Source of the DNA: DASVNK01 sp036383895
GTDB lineage: Bacteria > Verrucomicrobiota > Verrucomicrobiia > Limisphaerales > SXQI01
Length of the DNA stretch: 64,000 nucleotides
Direction: 5' to 3'
Assembly: GCA_036383895.1 (NCBI GenBank)
Contig: DASVNK010000053.1
Coordinates: forward strand, 1-64,000
Shown: in pieces, positions 63,958 to 64,000 of the stretch
Layout of the letters: every line of letters starts with the position of its first letter
How positions within the stretch are numbered: position 1 is the stretch's first letter
Program-made: the position numbers and the translations under genes
Notes under the pieces: generated by a model
What the model was told of the DNA's origin: nothing
The model's input: only the letters and a program-made list of their open reading frames with translations
Databases searched by the model: none

Positions 63958-64000
63958 ATCACCTCCAACTCAGTTCCCGGCCGCTATTTCCGAACTGCTC

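Overview
The window looks like chromosome of a verrucomicrobium, probably a soil-type member near Chthoniobacterales or Pedosphaerales; the order-level placement is inference. The strongest marker is the 51-residue small basic protein at 296-451, a family confined to Verrucomicrobiota and Chlamydiae. Consistent with this are PVC-type multidomain dehydrogenase/cytochrome proteins, prepilin-like proteins with Gly-Asn-Ser-Val-Phe-type C-terminal halves, high GC, frequent GTG/TTG starts, and lineage-typical intergenic repeats.

Layout. 1-16 kb is mostly housekeeping: small basic protein, PQQ-propeller protein, RsuA-family pseudouridine synthase, SH3-domain protein overlapping folD, LolA-like protein, PTS enzyme I, a sugar nucleotidyltransferase, a DUF1573-cytochrome c fusion followed at once by tmk, rpsT, a three-enzyme fusion (LMW tyrosine phosphatase / RpiB / serine hydroxymethyltransferase), and rho with a long disordered N-terminus. 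15.6-20.3 kb holds a prepilin-like/lipoprotein pair, a DUF2851 protein and secreted proteins of unknown function. 20.3-24.3 kb is a leftward feoA-feoA-feoB ferrous-iron operon with a threonine aldolase upstream.

24.3-30.3 kb is an accessory, partly decayed stretch: a gene-free segment rich in short direct and inverted repeats, a small HTH gene, three orphan genes separated by short homologous repeats, and an 803-codon gene interrupted by one in-frame amber codon. 30.6-47.2 kb returns to core genes: rpoN, recQ split into helicase and HRDC/HTH parts, a group III truncated haemoglobin divergent from a deoxyhypusine-synthase-like enzyme, manC, a TrmN6-like methyltransferase, cstA and a GH2 glycosidase.

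47.2-50.1 kb is repeat-rich: a gene with a phage Mu Gp27-like (DUF3486) core whose long tails are largely translated intergenic repeats, followed by 1 kb of palindromes and tandem repeats. 50.1-64 kb carries a prepilin-like protein, a XylR-like regulator divergent from a very large ThuA / PVC-dehydrogenase / cytochrome c protein, a three-module LamG/thrombospondin-3 surface protein, and a flavin-dependent halogenase translationally coupled to a POT-family transporter, which converges on an AraC-type regulator.

The most unusual items are the triple enzyme fusion, the isolated amber codon, the repeat-built DUF3486-like gene, the iteron-like region at 24.4-24.9 kb, the 164-bp MITE-like palindrome at 2.9 kb, and the split recQ. 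No rRNA, tRNA, CRISPR array or complete transposase gene was found. All family assignments are by eye from motifs; no database search was run.
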